Below are positions 1-8,193 of a stretch of DNA of 64,000 bases, in pieces (positions within the stretch are counted from its first letter, which is position 1; the number at the start of each line of letters is the position of its first letter). The position numbers and the translations under genes are program-made. The notes below the pieces were generated by a model, which ran no database searches, was not told the DNA's origin, and was given only the letters and a program-made list of their open reading frames with translations. Source of the stretch: Alphaproteobacteria bacterium (GTDB lineage: Bacteria > Pseudomonadota > Alphaproteobacteria > Rhizobiales > GCA-2746425); NCBI GenBank assembly GCA_024743215.1, contig JANSWZ010000011.1, positions 1 to 64,000 of the forward strand, written 5' to 3'.

Positions 1-88
1 ACAGTCGGTTTCGCTCCGGATAGTCTTCCTGCATATAGTTGAGATAGACCTCGGGTGTAATGAGGTCGGCGATTTGTGTCTGTGCCAT
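1..88 (-). CDS. Phage major coat protein, N-terminal 29 residues (partial)
   Basis: The reading frame opens with ATG at 88 and runs off the left edge. The visible residues begin MAQTQIADLITPEVY, a start typical of phage coat proteins of the P22/podovirus-like group found in alphaproteobacterial prophages. A good ribosome site (AAGGAAAG) precedes the ATG. It follows the scaffold gene directly, the usual scaffold-then-coat order of a phage head operon. Only the N-terminus is visible, so whether the gene is intact is unknown. Confidence 0.7.
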   Translation of the reverse strand, partial: MAQTQIADLITPEVYLNYMQEDYPERNRL

Positions 89-108
89 AAATAGTGACTT
101 TCCTTAAA

Positions 109-993
109 TCAAAGGCCCCAATTGGCCGGGTCTCTGCCCGCCGCCAAAATGAGAGACCTTGCACGTCTTGGATCGTTGCGCTGAAGTTCAGATTGCTGAG
201 TGAGATTCTGGTCTTCTTTGGCAAAGGGATTATCAGCAGAACTGCTGCCTCCCAGTGCCAGGCCGCCGGATGAACCGAACAGTTCCCGCCCCACATTGGC
301 CATCGCCTTGGCAATGGCCGGGTTGAGAATAATGCCCTGCGGCCCAATCATGCCAGCAGCTTCAAACCCGTCCAGAAGCGTGTCTCCGCCCAACTCACGA
401 ATGGCCCTGTCTGCCAACGCCACCTGTTCATTGAATTGCGGCGTTCCCTGCTGCGCACCCCAGTCTTTTTCAAGCTGGCTTGTGGCAGCAATCGTACGCT
501 CTTCCAGTTGGGCAACATGGCCATCAAGCCCCGCCTGATAGCCACCAATGGTCTCATGAACATAAAAGTCATGCAGACCCTTGGCCTGTTCAGCAGAAAT
601 GCCATATTTATGAGCGGTTTCTGCAAATTTACCTGCAAATTCCGTGTCATATGGCAGATCTTCCGGCATGTCTTCAGGTGGCGTCAGCGCGTAGCCAGAC
701 GCGTCCTTCGGACGGCCCAAACGCTCATAAAAAGCGTCATTCTCACTTTGCGTTGCATCCGGCCCTGGTTTCTGGAACGATTTTCCGATCAAACTTTCGG
801 AATTGCGCGCCATTTTCACAAGGCTTTCAACATCTTTCACTCCGGCATTTTCAATCCATTCGCGGCTGCCTTCTGCCTGAAGACCGTCAAAAGGAGTTGC
901 AGCACTTGCAGCGGTCGCAGATCCGTTGTCACCGCCCATGCTGTTTGGAGAACGGCCCTGCCCGGCGTGACCGGAAGCTGTTTCGTCCATCAT
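109..993 (-). CDS. Phage capsid scaffolding protein
   Basis: A 294-residue acidic, Gln/Glu/Ala-rich protein without membrane segments. The N-terminus is low-complexity Gly/Ser/Ala, the middle has the pattern GRPKDASGY(A/T)LTPPED seen in phage scaffold or head-assembly proteins of alphaproteobacterial podoviruses, and the rest is predicted mostly helical. A scaffold protein directs coat assembly into the procapsid and then leaves or is degraded. The start at 993 has GAGGG upstream and overlaps the end of the Bbp19-like gene (ATGATG over TGA), so the two are probably translationally coupled. The coat gene follows about 20 bases downstream. Confidence 0.72.
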   Translation of the reverse strand: MMDETASGHAGQGRSPNSMGGDNGSATAASAATPFDGLQAEGSREWIENAGVKDVESLVKMARNSESLIGKSFQKPGPDATQSENDAFYERLGRPKDASGYALTPPEDMPEDLPYDTEFAGKFAETAHKYGISAEQAKGLHDFYVHETIGGYQAGLDGHVAQLEERTIAATSQLEKDWGAQQGTPQFNEQVALADRAIRELGGDTLLDGFEAAGMIGPQGIILNPAIAKAMANVGRELFGSSGGLALGGSSSADNPFAKEDQNLTQQSELQRNDPRRARSLILAAGRDPANWGL

Positions 994-1322
994 AAATCAC
1001 CCTCTTCTGTGTTGGTGAGTTGCTCTTGCCTTGCCGCATCCTCCAGCGCTTGCTGAAGTTCACGAGGCATCCGCAGATGGTGGAGAATTCGTGCCATGAC
1101 GAACCTCTTACCCTCTGCAAATCTCAAATCCGCATCTGGCGTATCCGCCAGTGAAACGCGGTAATATCCTGTGTGATTGGCCAGATCGGTCAAAACCAGA
1201 TCCCGGTCCTGCTGGGTGGCATTGCCTGCCACCAGCACACGTTTGTAGGCACCGGCCAGCAACAGCCGCGCAACAGCGCTTCTGCGCAGGCCGCGTGCAA
1301 ACAGCGCACGCAGTCTGATCAT
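990..1322 (-). CDS. Bbp19-like phage protein
   Basis: A 110-residue basic protein. Its middle (LVLTDLANHTGYYRVS) resembles the small Bbp19 family encoded between portal and scaffold genes in Bordetella BPP-1-like and rhizobial podoviruses. Its precise role in head assembly is not known to me. I place the start at ATG 1322 because AGGAAAC lies just upstream; the 24 extra residues in the ORF track have no such support. The 3' end overlaps the scaffold start. In related phages the gene upstream is the portal; here it is the lipase-domain gene. Confidence 0.6.
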   Translation of the reverse strand: MIRLRALFARGLRRSAVARLLLAGAYKRVLVAGNATQQDRDLVLTDLANHTGYYRVSLADTPDADLRFAEGKRFVMARILHHLRMPRELQQALEDAARQEQLTNTEEGDL

Positions 1323-1430
1323 AGTGTTTCCTGTCGGGTTTAGGGGGTATGGCACGCTATAAAGCCAGCGCCAGACAATCCATTCACACGGCAAAAACGC
1401 CGCTGAATGGGTCCGTTATTGGGCGTGCCC

Positions 1431-3485
1431 TCAAGGCAGCGCCCCATTGCTGGCAGTTCGTGCCAGACTGTAGGCAATCACATCATCCGCGCGTGGCCCA
1501 AAGCTTTGCTGCAGCTCTGTATAATGCTGTTTCAGCTCCACCTCACGTGCCCGCCGGTCGGTTGGGGTGCCATTGCCAGCCTGAGGCGTTTCAAACCGCG
1601 CCGCCACCTGGCTTGCCCAGCGCGGCGGGATCATCTCAATGGCAGGCTCTGCAATCCCAATCTCCCGCTGCGCCGCTTCATGGTAGAATAAAAACGCATC
1701 CATCTCCTCTGCATCCACCGCCTCATTGGCATCAAAGGCTGCATCAAACTGTGCCTTGCGGTTGCTCAAATCAGAAGACAGCAACACCGCCTCAGACGGC
1801 TTGGTTCGGCGCATGTCCAAAATGTCTCGGGCGCGCTCTGCCGCTGCTGCCAGCACCTTCGGCGTCATTAGCTCAGCCAGCTTCTCATGCGGCGCTTCAA
1901 GGGTTGTTGTACCATCAGCAATGCCGAACAACTCAGCATCCTGCAGCAAATGCAATCCTGCAGTTGCATTAGAAATGACACCCGCTTCCAGCCGGTCATC
2001 CACAAAACTCTGATAGGCCTCATCACCAAGCAAATCCCGCACGGCTTTCGGGTGGCCATACCGGTCCCACACAGTCGAGACTTTCCCGACTTTGATATCC
2101 TCCAGATCCCGCTTCTGTTTTCGCTGTACATCAAAGCGCGCCATCCGTGCGGCCTCTGCCTTGTCCGCTTCCTTGCGCCCATTAAAGCCAACCATCTCAG
2201 CCGCCAGGATCAACCGCCCATCATCGGGCATTTCTTTCAGGTAGCCTTCTGTAATCGGGTTGAGCTTTGGCCGTGGGCGCGGAATTGGCGGCTCAACGGG
2301 CGCTTGTTCATCGTTTGTTCCATTGGCGCTCTCAATCTGACTTCTACGCCTGTCAAATCCTTTCCCGACTCCATCCGGCAGAAGATCAATGTCCAGACCC
2401 ATGGCTGCTTCAAGACCGACACTTTGACGTTCGGCGGTAACAAGGGCATCCGTTTCATTAATCCGACCGAATGCTGTTTTCCTTTGTAAACCAGCCGCGC
2501 TCTGATCAGTCTTTCTTTGCAGAGTGATCAGCCCATCAAGATCGTCTTTTTCAAGCTGGGTGCCGATACCAGCCTTCTTAACCGCACTGTTTCTGGAATA
2601 CGTAATCGGTGGAATAGTCTGTTTTTGATCAATCGGTAACTTCGGGGCCAAAGCTTCTCTCATCCTTCGCTCCACCAAAAAGTCAGTCCCTTGCGGATCA
2701 AAAAATTCTTCGAGATCATGACTTACGCCATCCAGAACCGATGAAATGACGACCCCACCCAAATTATGCAATGAATTGAAGTCAAGTAACGTAAGTTTTT
2801 CATCAATGATTTGCTCTCTGAGGAATTCTCTCCAGTCAGTTGCGAGAACGGGGGCTTCACCCCGATCAAACGCATCAATCAAAGACTGACGGGAATGTCC
2901 CTGTGCTCCCATTAAAAATCTAACGTCATTGCTTGCAAGGTCTCCTATGTTGTGGATTTGATGCGTTAATGTTCCAGCGCCTTCCCCTCTCCAGGAAGAT
3001 GGGTTTGAGTACACATAAGTTATGTTGGGGTTTTCAAGACCGCGACCCAACGCGCCCCCAATTCCAGGAGAGTTGAAAACCACGGCTTTGGCATTGTCAT
3101 CTTGTGTCGCGACGATCTGTGCCAAGAAACCACCAAGTGAGTGTCCCGTATAAACAACGTTGAAATCAGCAACACCCATTGATCGAAGTTTGCTCTTCGT
3201 TTCCTGAGCAAATTGTGATGCTTGGACATCCTGATTGGATGTTCCTTTCACAGCCAGTTGAACGTCGGTCATGAGGTCCAATTTATCGTTTGTACCCGCA
3301 TAGGCCAACACCAACGTGTTGTTTTCGCTGGAATAATATGCTTTTGCCCGAAAACCTGTACCGCCCATCCAGAAATTGGAGTCTTGATCGAAAGTGATTT
3401 GCTCATAATTCCCCACAAATTCATTTGATAAAAATGGGTCGTAAGCATTGTCTGCAATTTTCAGTAGGTCAGTGACTTTAGTCAT
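1431..3485 (-). CDS. Prophage cassette protein: N-terminal class 3 lipase domain, constant C-terminal domain
   Basis: A 684-residue protein. Residues 1-215 form an alpha/beta-hydrolase of the lipase class 3 type. The nucleophile elbow is GHSLGG (Ser116), with a plausible Asp182 in IGDLASND and His197 in GAQGHSRQ. There is no signal peptide. Residues about 215-395 are a variable linker. From about 400 to the end lies a region (starting PRPRPKLNPITEGY) nearly identical to the C-terminus of the 647-residue neighbour. Eight bases upstream is a membrane-anchored protein that could protect against the lipase. The gene occupies the position where a portal gene is expected. Phospholipase effectors often attack membranes, so a toxin or virion-borne cargo role is possible but inferred. 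Fold confidence is high, role low. Confidence 0.75.
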   Translation of the reverse strand: MTKVTDLLKIADNAYDPFLSNEFVGNYEQITFDQDSNFWMGGTGFRAKAYYSSENNTLVLAYAGTNDKLDLMTDVQLAVKGTSNQDVQASQFAQETKSKLRSMGVADFNVVYTGHSLGGFLAQIVATQDDNAKAVVFNSPGIGGALGRGLENPNITYVYSNPSSWRGEGAGTLTHQIHNIGDLASNDVRFLMGAQGHSRQSLIDAFDRGEAPVLATDWREFLREQIIDEKLTLLDFNSLHNLGGVVISSVLDGVSHDLEEFFDPQGTDFLVERRMREALAPKLPIDQKQTIPPITYSRNSAVKKAGIGTQLEKDDLDGLITLQRKTDQSAAGLQRKTAFGRINETDALVTAERQSVGLEAAMGLDIDLLPDGVGKGFDRRRSQIESANGTNDEQAPVEPPIPRPRPKLNPITEGYLKEMPDDGRLILAAEMVGFNGRKEADKAEAARMARFDVQRKQKRDLEDIKVGKVSTVWDRYGHPKAVRDLLGDEAYQSFVDDRLEAGVISNATAGLHLLQDAELFGIADGTTTLEAPHEKLAELMTPKVLAAAAERARDILDMRRTKPSEAVLLSSDLSNRKAQFDAAFDANEAVDAEEMDAFLFYHEAAQREIGIAEPAIEMIPPRWASQVAARFETPQAGNGTPTDRRAREVELKQHYTELQQSFGPRADDVIAYSLARTASNGALP
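1450..2330 (-). repeat. Direct repeat copy A: DNA of the constant C-terminal domain
   Basis: This stretch of the lipase-domain gene matches about 4036-4915 in the 647-residue gene, offset by about 2.585 kb. Most codons are identical and the scattered differences are often synonymous. Similarity starts near the stop codons and fades in the linker just before PRPRPKLNP. The two copies lie in the same orientation and could recombine, deleting one effector and one membrane-protein gene. Confidence 0.85.
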
Positions 3486-3493
3486 TCCTGAAA

Positions 3494-3931
3494 TTACTCC
3501 TGTTCAAAATCTCCAATGTCTCCGTTGACATTTATGTATTTCAGGCGATGTGCAAACGGTTCTTCTGCATATTTGAAGTAATAGTCTTCTTCATCGTCAC
3601 CTCGAAAAAATATTGCCAGACGTGGCCGCGGAGGTGAATAAATAAAATCATACCCCCAATGATCTTGATTAGACGATGCAGTGTCACGTCGAAAGCATGT
3701 CTGGTACGGGTAAATCCTATAAATATAATCGAAATGACATATTTCACGCAGGCCTGATTCTACATCGCTCAAATTGAGATTTGATTCACTCACCCTGTCG
3801 TTGAAATAATAATCACGCGACAACAGAACTGTATTGGCGTGTTTTGCAACGTAATTGTCGAAAACGACAATCAAAACCAACCCTACCAAAATCCATTTCC
3901 ACATTCGGCCCACAAATCTCAACAATGACAC
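3494..3931 (-). CDS. Single-pass membrane protein, putative immunity partner of the lipase-domain protein
   Basis: A 145-residue protein with one N-terminal membrane segment (about residues 11-28, WKWILVGLVLIVVF) and an aromatic, acidic domain predicted outside the cytoplasm, with two Cys. I know no family. The start is GTG with GGGGAG six bases upstream. The stop lies 8 bases before the lipase-domain gene, so the two are almost certainly co-transcribed. AT content is higher than in the phage genes around it. Lipase-type effectors commonly have membrane-bound or periplasmic immunity proteins, which fits the pairing. Function is inferred from position only. Confidence 0.6.
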   Translation of the reverse strand: MSLLRFVGRMWKWILVGLVLIVVFDNYVAKHANTVLLSRDYYFNDRVSESNLNLSDVESGLREICHFDYIYRIYPYQTCFRRDTASSNQDHWGYDFIYSPPRPRLAIFFRGDDEEDYYFKYAEEPFAHRLKYINVNGDIGDFEQE

Positions 3932-4001
3932 ATCATTCTCCCCGATTTTGCATGTCAGAAGCTAGCACGCGCTTTATGCGATATCGATATGAGGGTAATT
4001 C

Positions 4002-5945
4002 CTATTGCCGGTGAATGAGTTTCGAGTGGCCATCGCTTGCAGTTCGCGCCAGACTATAGGCAATCACATCATCCGTGCGTAGCCCGAAGCTTTGCTGCAG
4101 CTCGGTGTAATGCTGTTTTAACTCCGCCTCACGCGCCCGCCGGTCAGTTGGCATGCCATTGTCAACGGGTGTCGCTTCAAACCGCGCCGCCACCTGGCTT
4201 GCCCAGCGCGGCGGGATCATTTCAATACCAGGCTCCGCAATCCCAATCTCCCGCTGCGCCGCTTCATGGTAGAACAAAAACGCATCCATCTCCTCAGCAT
4301 CCACAGCCTCATTGGCATCAAAGGCTGCATCAAACTGTGCCTTGCGGTTGCTCAAATCAGAAGACAGCAACACCGCCTCAGACGGCTTGGTTCGGCGCAT
4401 GTCCAAAATGTCTCTGGCGCGCTCTGCTGCCGCTGCCAGCACCTTCGGCGTCATCAATTCAGCAAGCTTTTCATGCGGCGCTTCAAGGGCTGTTGTGCCG
4501 TCAGCAATGCCGAACAACTCAGCATCCTGCAGCAAATGCAGCCCCGCTGTTGCATGAGCAATGAGACCCGCTTCCAGACGATCATCCACAAAGGTCTGAT
4601 AAGCCTCCTCCCCAAGCAAATCTCGCACAGCTTTGGGGTGTCCATACCGGTCCCACACAGTCGAGACTTTCCCGACTTTGATATCCTCCAGATCCTGCGC
4701 CATTTTGCGCTGTACATCAAAGCGCGCCATCCGTGCGGCCTCTGCCTTGTCCGCTTCCTTGCGCCCAATAAAGCCAACCATCTCAGCCGCCAGGATCAAT
4801 CGCCCATCATCGGGCATTTCTTTCAGGTAGCCTTCTGTAATCGGGTTGAGCTTTGGCCGTGGGCGCGTAATTGGCGTAGAAACAAGCGATTGTTCATTGT
4901 TTGTTCCACTTTCCAATTGAGCAGAAACAATCTTAGACCGACGCTCTAATGCTGCTCCAACACCAGGTAAAGCCTGAACAATGTCGCTTGTCGCCAATCG
5001 GTTGATCAGATCATCTTCTGGTGTCGGATCAGAAGCAGAAATTCCCTTTTGAAAACTTGCAGGAAGCACCAGACCTTCAAACCTATTCGAATTGTAAAAT
5101 CCTTGCCTGCCATCTTTCTGGCGTTCTGTTTCAGTTGTTGGACGATGAACAGGAATCGGAGGGGTTACCTCATTGTGTTTATAAGTTGCGCCACCAAGAT
5201 CATCAGTAGGAAGGGTCGTCACAGATGGTATTTCATCAAACATCCTCCGACTTTCGTCAGAAAGCTCTAGCCCGTCAACATACAGTGACTTATGCGCAGC
5301 ACGGACACGGTCATTAGCTGTCAAATTTGATAGTGAGTCTGCAGTAATCTGCGAAATTTCGCTAGAAGGCGAACTTACTTTGTACCGTCGGATATCACCT
5401 AAAAAGGAGTTGATGCTGTCATGGGCTGCTTTGTTGGAATCTATTTCAGGGAAAACAAACCCGTTATTTGCCATATCTCCATGACCATTGAACAACAAAT
5501 TTTCATCAAGAAAAACGCCAAGGAGGTCTCCAATATTTTCAATACTGAAATCATATCCCATGACTTTCAAATAATGCCCGATCGAGTTTCCAATGTAGTT
5601 ATTGTACTGATCCATAGTTCTGGATTTTGGGCTGTTATTTGCCCGCGTTTCTCTTATATTTCCCGCAGTGATCGCATAGTCTAAACCGAGGCTGTAAGAA
5701 ATAGACGCAGATCCATAAATATGTGCGAACACATTTAATCTATGGCCCAATTTGGAAGGGTATCTGCCAAATTCCTCATTGACATAATTCATTAATTGTT
5801 TGTGCTTGTCTTGATATTCTATAGAAACATATGCACCAATTCCGGCTCCTGCCGAAATTGGTAAATGACCCTCGTGAAAAATAATATTTTCTTTTAGATA
5901 TTCATTTCTAGAATTTAAAATTTTTTGTACATTTACATTTTTCAA
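4002..5945 (-). CDS. Prophage cassette protein: unknown N-terminal domain with D..NN..G motif, constant C-terminal domain
   Basis: A 647-residue protein. The N-terminus (about 1-230) does not resemble the lipase of its neighbour. It carries a conserved-looking stretch with H75, E99 and the motif DQYNNYIGNSIG (112-123), reminiscent of D..NN..G motifs in small domains of polymorphic toxins, but I cannot name the family. Residues about 230-355 are a linker. From about 357 onward the sequence is the constant domain shared with the 684-residue protein. The 5' part is AT-rich, unlike the constant part, suggesting the two halves have different histories. The start appears to be TTG at 5945 (GGA about 10 bases upstream); no ATG is available nearby. 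A membrane-protein gene lies about 20 bases upstream. Confidence 0.65.
   Translation of the reverse strand: MKNVNVQKILNSRNEYLKENIIFHEGHLPISAGAGIGAYVSIEYQDKHKQLMNYVNEEFGRYPSKLGHRLNVFAHIYGSASISYSLGLDYAITAGNIRETRANNSPKSRTMDQYNNYIGNSIGHYLKVMGYDFSIENIGDLLGVFLDENLLFNGHGDMANNGFVFPEIDSNKAAHDSINSFLGDIRRYKVSSPSSEISQITADSLSNLTANDRVRAAHKSLYVDGLELSDESRRMFDEIPSVTTLPTDDLGGATYKHNEVTPPIPVHRPTTETERQKDGRQGFYNSNRFEGLVLPASFQKGISASDPTPEDDLINRLATSDIVQALPGVGAALERRSKIVSAQLESGTNNEQSLVSTPITRPRPKLNPITEGYLKEMPDDGRLILAAEMVGFIGRKEADKAEAARMARFDVQRKMAQDLEDIKVGKVSTVWDRYGHPKAVRDLLGEEAYQTFVDDRLEAGLIAHATAGLHLLQDAELFGIADGTTALEAPHEKLAELMTPKVLAAAAERARDILDMRRTKPSEAVLLSSDLSNRKAQFDAAFDANEAVDAEEMDAFLFYHEAAQREIGIAEPGIEMIPPRWASQVAARFEATPVDNGMPTDRRAREAELKQHYTELQQSFGLRTDDVIAYSLARTASDGHSKLIHRQ
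4036..4915 (-). repeat. Direct repeat copy B: DNA of the constant C-terminal domain
   Basis: Second copy of the repeat described at 1450-2330. The encoded region is mostly identical to copy A with scattered substitutions, for example DVQRKMAQ against DVQRKQKR. The extreme C-termini differ: this copy ends in HSKLIHRQ, the other in NGALP. Confidence 0.85.
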
Positions 5946-5966
5946 AACTAAAAATCCATTATATAT

Positions 5967-6482
5967 TTATGTATCATCAAAGATAATATGAAGCGGGTTT
6001 GTATTTGGCAAACACAGATTTGATCCAGTGAACGAATGGTAATTATCATCATAATAGATATGATCATCAAAAATTCCCCTGTCTTCATCTATATAGCTTA
6101 TTATTTTTACATACCCTTTATAGTCAACAATATAGAGTGATCTGAGATTTGGGCTATCTATCATATAGAAAAACGAATTATACGGCACCTTGTTTGCTTC
6201 AGCATATTCCTCAGCATAAGAAGAAGCACTGGATTCAGCCGATGCGTAGCAAACAAATCTGACGTCAGACATATGGGTCAAATCGATAACCCGGCTGCTC
6301 AGCAGGCCTTCAATCAGTGCATTATATTCCGGATATGGATTTTCAAAGACCATATAGGCAAACTGCATCCGGTAGACCTTCGGCACAAAGACATAGGTCA
6401 GGTAGCAAGCCCACACCAATCCAAGGAATACAACGATCAGAAACTTGATCCATGATGGCCAGGAAACGGTTTTTGAAAGCAT
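5967..6482 (-). CDS. Single-pass membrane protein, putative immunity partner of the 647-residue protein
   Basis: About 171 residues from the ATG at 6482 (MLSKTVSW); the track extends to a TTG at 6539. One N-terminal membrane segment (IKFLIVVFLGLVWACYLTYV) is followed by a Tyr/Asp-rich domain predicted outside the cytoplasm. I recognise no family. Topology and size match the 145-residue protein, although the sequences differ. It ends about 20 bases before the 647-residue gene, repeating the small-membrane-gene-then-large-gene order. It is AT-rich compared with the terminase genes. The start is uncertain because no candidate has a clear ribosome site. Confidence 0.5.
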   Translation of the reverse strand: MLSKTVSWPSWIKFLIVVFLGLVWACYLTYVFVPKVYRMQFAYMVFENPYPEYNALIEGLLSSRVIDLTHMSDVRFVCYASAESSASSYAEEYAEANKVPYNSFFYMIDSPNLRSLYIVDYKGYVKIISYIDEDRGIFDDHIYYDDNYHSFTGSNLCLPNTNPLHIIFDDT

Positions 6483-6535
6483 ATCAGTCTGCCACATCAA
6501 CTTGAGAGGCAACATGCAAGCCAGGAAACACCGCT

Positions 6536-6779
6536 TCAAACTCCAGTCTGATTTCTGCCATTCTTTGTCTCTCTTTTGTCATCTATTCTGATCCAAACCC
6601 AAATTCCGATCCCAATTGTTGCAAATACAGCAGCTCCGAAGATACAATTTAAGATAACCGCCTCAAAACCTCCTTCCCGCCACGGCAATTCAGGAACATA
6701 TAAATAATCATAAATATTTTGAAAAATAAAAAAATAAAAGTAGATGATAAAAAAATGAAAACCACATAAAGTACTTCAT
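6536..6779 (-). pseudogene. Frameshifted small membrane protein gene (third immunity-like remnant)
   Basis: From ATG 6779 the frame reads MKYFMWFSFFYHLLL and soon stops. The frame one base away then runs open (QNIYDYLYVPELPWREGG, then a hydrophobic FGAAVFATIGIGIWVWI segment and a charged tail RIDDKRETKNGRNQTGV) to a TGA at 6536-6538, but it has no start codon of its own. The switch falls in T homopolymers on this strand, the usual place for a slippage indel. Joined, the product would be a protein of about 80 residues with two hydrophobic segments. It lies between the terminase and the 171-residue membrane gene. A sequencing error in the homopolymer is the main alternative. Confidence 0.45.
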
Positions 6780-6864
6780 ATGAATTAATCCACTAATTAC
6801 TATGTGAATTTTTCATGGCCAATGATTGTGTCATTTTATTGCCTGCTTGATCTGTTTTTTAGTT

Positions 6865-8193
6865 TCAAAACCCACCCAGCGGGTCATTCAACACCACATG
6901 CGAATTCTGCTCTGCATAATCAGCGGATGAAACCATCACCGGGGGAACACGCTCGGCAAATGTCAGGGCCAGCGCGTCCCCCAGATCCGGCGACGGAATA
7001 CCGCGTTTCTTCATGTCATCTTTCTTCTCAAGCTGAATGCGGTTATTCGCGTCGTAACTGTATTCAGGGCCCAGCAGGTCAAATTCCAGTTCCGGATTGG
7101 CGGCAATCATGCCCCGGTCCTTCAGCCAATCGCGCATGCGGCCCCAGCATTCGGCGCGTTTGTTATAATAACGCGTCTGCTCGGTGGCCCGGCCACCGGC
7201 ATTCACATCCACCGCCCGCAGGCCCAATTGCCGCAAACGATCCACCACGCCGCCACCAACGCCCACCCCATCGACAAAAATCCGGTCAGGGCGCGCCCTG
7301 TCTGCAATTTCAGCCACTTTCGAAGCCGTCTGCATGGTGTCCAGCCCCTGCCAGGTGATAATTTTCATCAGCTTGTCGCCATGGCGAATAGCCAGCGCCG
7401 AGCGGTCATCGCCAAAACGGGCCACATCCAGACCAAAAATCACGGGCCGCTGCGGGTCGTCCATAATCCGGTCCAGCGCCTGCTGTAAATGCTCGTAGGT
7501 GATAAATTGCACGGCCTCGGCAGCTTCAAACGAGCAGTAATATTCCTGCTGTATCTTGTCTTCCGACATGCCGGACAGGCGTTCTTCCTGCATATGCTCT
7601 TTGGTCAGCACCTGCGTATCCTCCACCGTCAAACGTTCAAAAAACCAGGCCGGGTTCTTTTGTGCCATCACCGCCATCTGGAAAGCGTGGTTGCGCCCGC
7701 GCGGTGTGGTGTTGAACCAGGCCCAACCGCCATTTTCCATCAGGATCGGGCGAATGAAATCCCACGATTGCGGGTTGGTCAGCGCCCATTCGGAAAACAC
7801 CACCCCAACCGGATTGGCCCCCACCAGCGCATCGTAATTATCCGCTCCCGCCAATTGCCAGACCGAGCCGTTTTTAAACTCGATCAGCATTTCATCGCTC
7901 AGCTTGCGCGCACGCAACGCTTCGGGAAACGCCTGATCAATCATGCGGCGGCCCTGCCGGTCCACATTGTTCCACACCACCTTGCGCGCCTGACGCTGCG
8001 AGGGCAGCAAATGCCAGTAAACACCGGGACGGCGAAACATCTCCTTGGCGGCATAGTTCAGCCCGGCGGAATCTTTTCCGGCACGCCGATGCCAAAGCGA
8101 CATCGCACGCTTCCCGCCCCCATCCAGATACGACATCACCGGTATCTGATAAGCGCGCGGCGTCCAGTCATTGGGAAGGCGTATCTGGGTCAT
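6865..8193 (-). CDS. terL: Phage terminase large subunit
   Basis: A 442-residue DNA-packaging motor. The N-terminal ATPase has a Walker-A-like WHRRAGKD (34-41) and a Walker B with catalytic Glu in VVFSEW (131-136). The C-terminal RNase-H-like nuclease has its acidic residues in LDVARFGDD (255-263), in FVDGVGVGGGVVDRL (306-320) and in DLGDALAL near the end. All key residues are present and the length is normal, so the gene looks functional. The start at ATG 8193 overlaps the 3' end of the small-subunit gene by 26 bases. Downstream, an AT-rich stretch and the effector-like cassette take the place of a portal gene. Confidence 0.93.
   Translation of the reverse strand: MTQIRLPNDWTPRAYQIPVMSYLDGGGKRAMSLWHRRAGKDSAGLNYAAKEMFRRPGVYWHLLPSQRQARKVVWNNVDRQGRRMIDQAFPEALRARKLSDEMLIEFKNGSVWQLAGADNYDALVGANPVGVVFSEWALTNPQSWDFIRPILMENGGWAWFNTTPRGRNHAFQMAVMAQKNPAWFFERLTVEDTQVLTKEHMQEERLSGMSEDKIQQEYYCSFEAAEAVQFITYEHLQQALDRIMDDPQRPVIFGLDVARFGDDRSALAIRHGDKLMKIITWQGLDTMQTASKVAEIADRARPDRIFVDGVGVGGGVVDRLRQLGLRAVDVNAGGRATEQTRYYNKRAECWGRMRDWLKDRGMIAANPELEFDLLGPEYSYDANNRIQLEKKDDMKKRGIPSPDLGDALALTFAERVPPVMVSSADYAEQNSHVVLNDPLGGF

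Noticed and set aside
436-1056. 206-residue plus-strand ORF over the scaffold gene
   Set aside because: Composition rich in Cys, Arg and Ser and no ribosome site; the minus-strand scaffold gene explains the open frame.
1349-1972. 207-residue plus-strand ORF over the constant domain (and its twin at 4037-4564)
   Set aside because: Both are mirror images of the duplicated constant domain; Pro/Gln/His-rich shadow translations.
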